Notes under the pieces: model-generated
What the model saw: only the letters and a program-made list of their open reading frames with translations
Told to the model about the DNA's origin: nothing
Database searches by the model: none
Translations under genes and position numbers: made by a program
In this document: one piece after another, positions 17,952 to 18,670 of the stretch
Layout: the number at the start of each line of letters is the position of its first letter
Position numbering within the stretch: position 1 is the first letter of the stretch
Assembly (NCBI GenBank): GCA_004151065.3
Contig: NWUY0300008019.1
Coordinates: forward strand, 57,460 to 76,129
From: Larix sibirica
Taxonomy: Eukaryota; Streptophyta; Pinopsida; Pinales; Pinaceae
Direction: 5' to 3'
DNA: 18,670 nt

Positions 17952-18670
17952 ATGGTTGACCCGCTGCGCCAAACCTATGCACTATCACCCAATTCCGGCT
18001 CCTTACAGTTAGAATCACCTACACTCCCACACACTAGTGTCCCCATGTATACTAGCATCGCCCCTCCATGGAGCCTTCCACCAAGAAACCCTCCTTCAGG
18101 TAACCCTCCCCCTCCTCCAGGGTACCTCCCACTAGTGAACCCCCCACTGGGGAACCCTCCCCCTCCTCCTACGAATCCTCGCTTAGGAAATCCTTTTCCA
18201 GGAGTCCCCACGACTGTGATTTTTCCATTTATGGATAGCCTCAATCTCCCTGATTTGGCGAGGCTGACCAATGATTTGATCTGCCATGATCCTAATTGTC
18301 TCCCTATGGTGACCAATCTCCCCTCATACATTCCAAAGTTTGAAGGGAAGGCTAGGAAATAACCCCAAAATCATATCATGTCATTTCACCTACGATGCTT
18401 GTCAAATAACATCATGGATGATTCTATCATACTTCGCCTCTTTCAGATAACTCTTACTAGTGCTGCCACCAAGTGGTATATTAACCAACCTCATGGAACA
18501 CATCCCAATTTTCTATCCTTAGCTTCCACTTTCCTATATTTCTTCTAGTTTATCGTCCGTTATGATGACACGGTATAAATCCTCCTCTCATGTTGACAAA
18601 AATTTGCTACCCACGTCACTAACAATATGCACGAGTGGTGTAGGCATCGGAGTTTGTGCAAGATCAAACT
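17952..18670 (+). pseudogene. 5' part of a third Ty3/gypsy gag, with proline-rich N-terminus (runs off window)
   Basis: The frame opens at the ATG at 17952 (MVDPLRQTYALSPNSGS) and stays in one frame to the window end. It is broken only by TAA 18360, TAG 18546, TAA 18576 and TGA 18594. Residues about 38-90 are proline/asparagine/glycine-rich repeats (NPPSGNPPPPPG, NPPLGNPPPPPTN). The capsid segment follows: YIPKFEGK, PQNHIMSFHLRC, MDDSIILRLFQITLTSAATK, WYINQP, SLASTFLYFF, ATHVTNNMHEW. This is the Retrotrans_gag pattern seen in plant gypsy elements. It is a different family from the gags at 11900-13740 and 14658-15960, which lack the proline-rich leader. The start is chosen as the first ATG of the coherent frame. 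There are no frameshifts in 239 codons, so it is younger or less damaged than its neighbours. Confidence 0.82.

Noticed and set aside
17975-18331. Minus-strand Gly-rich ORF resembling a glycine-rich RNA-binding protein
   Set aside because: It is the antisense of the proline-rich gag leader (CCT/CCC to GGG/AGG).
1-18670. CRISPR arrays, bacterial operons, riboswitches, tRNA or rRNA genes
   Set aside because: No regularly spaced repeats, Shine-Dalgarno-led gene strings or cloverleaf patterns were seen. The content is plant retroelement throughout.

Overview
The window looks like plant nuclear DNA from a large, repeat-dominated genome. It is AT-rich and CpG-poor, and everything recognisable in it is decayed Ty3/gypsy-type LTR retrotransposon. 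A gymnosperm source is my best guess, from the old LTR divergence and the style of the gag and pol sequences, but nothing in the window proves it. I found no intact protein-coding gene, rRNA, tRNA or CRISPR array. All coding features are pseudogenes with in-frame stops and/or frameshifts.

Layout. (1) 1-840: mostly unassigned, with a minus-strand decayed reading frame at about 433-735. (2) 1098-1330: a non-coding block with repeated CCAAT and ACGT-core (G-box-like) modules. It lies just upstream of (3) 1388-3652, a 755-codon plus-strand frame. This encodes an unrecognised coiled-coil, Gln/Pro-rich protein interrupted by 18 internal stops but by no frameshift. (4) 3653-5120: unassigned, with fragments of open frame on the plus strand. 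(5) 5121-14657: one complete but dead Ty3/gypsy element on the minus strand, about 9.5 kb. It has LTRs of 285 and 281 bp (about 86% identical by hand count, TGTTG...CAACA ends) and a polypurine tract beside the 3' LTR. Reading from high to low coordinates, it carries a leader, gag with zinc knuckles, protease, a junction where the reverse transcriptase core is missing, RNase H, integrase, and then a long extra ORF downstream of integrase. (6) 14658-16540: a plus-strand gag-protease fragment of a related family, in the opposite orientation and directly abutting the LTR, so the minus element may be nested in it. (7) 16541-17951: non-coding and leader-like sequence with one ambiguous base (16617). 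(8) 17952-18670: the 5' part of a third, different gag with a proline-rich N-terminus, running off the window.

In the living element, gag would form the particle, protease would mature it, reverse transcriptase/RNase H would make the cDNA and integrase would insert it. Here the loss of the reverse transcriptase core and of catalytic residues in protease and integrase makes autonomous activity impossible. The least explained parts, and the best candidates for something undescribed, are the long extra ORF at about 5700-8600 (-) and the 755-codon coiled-coil frame at 1388-3652 (+).
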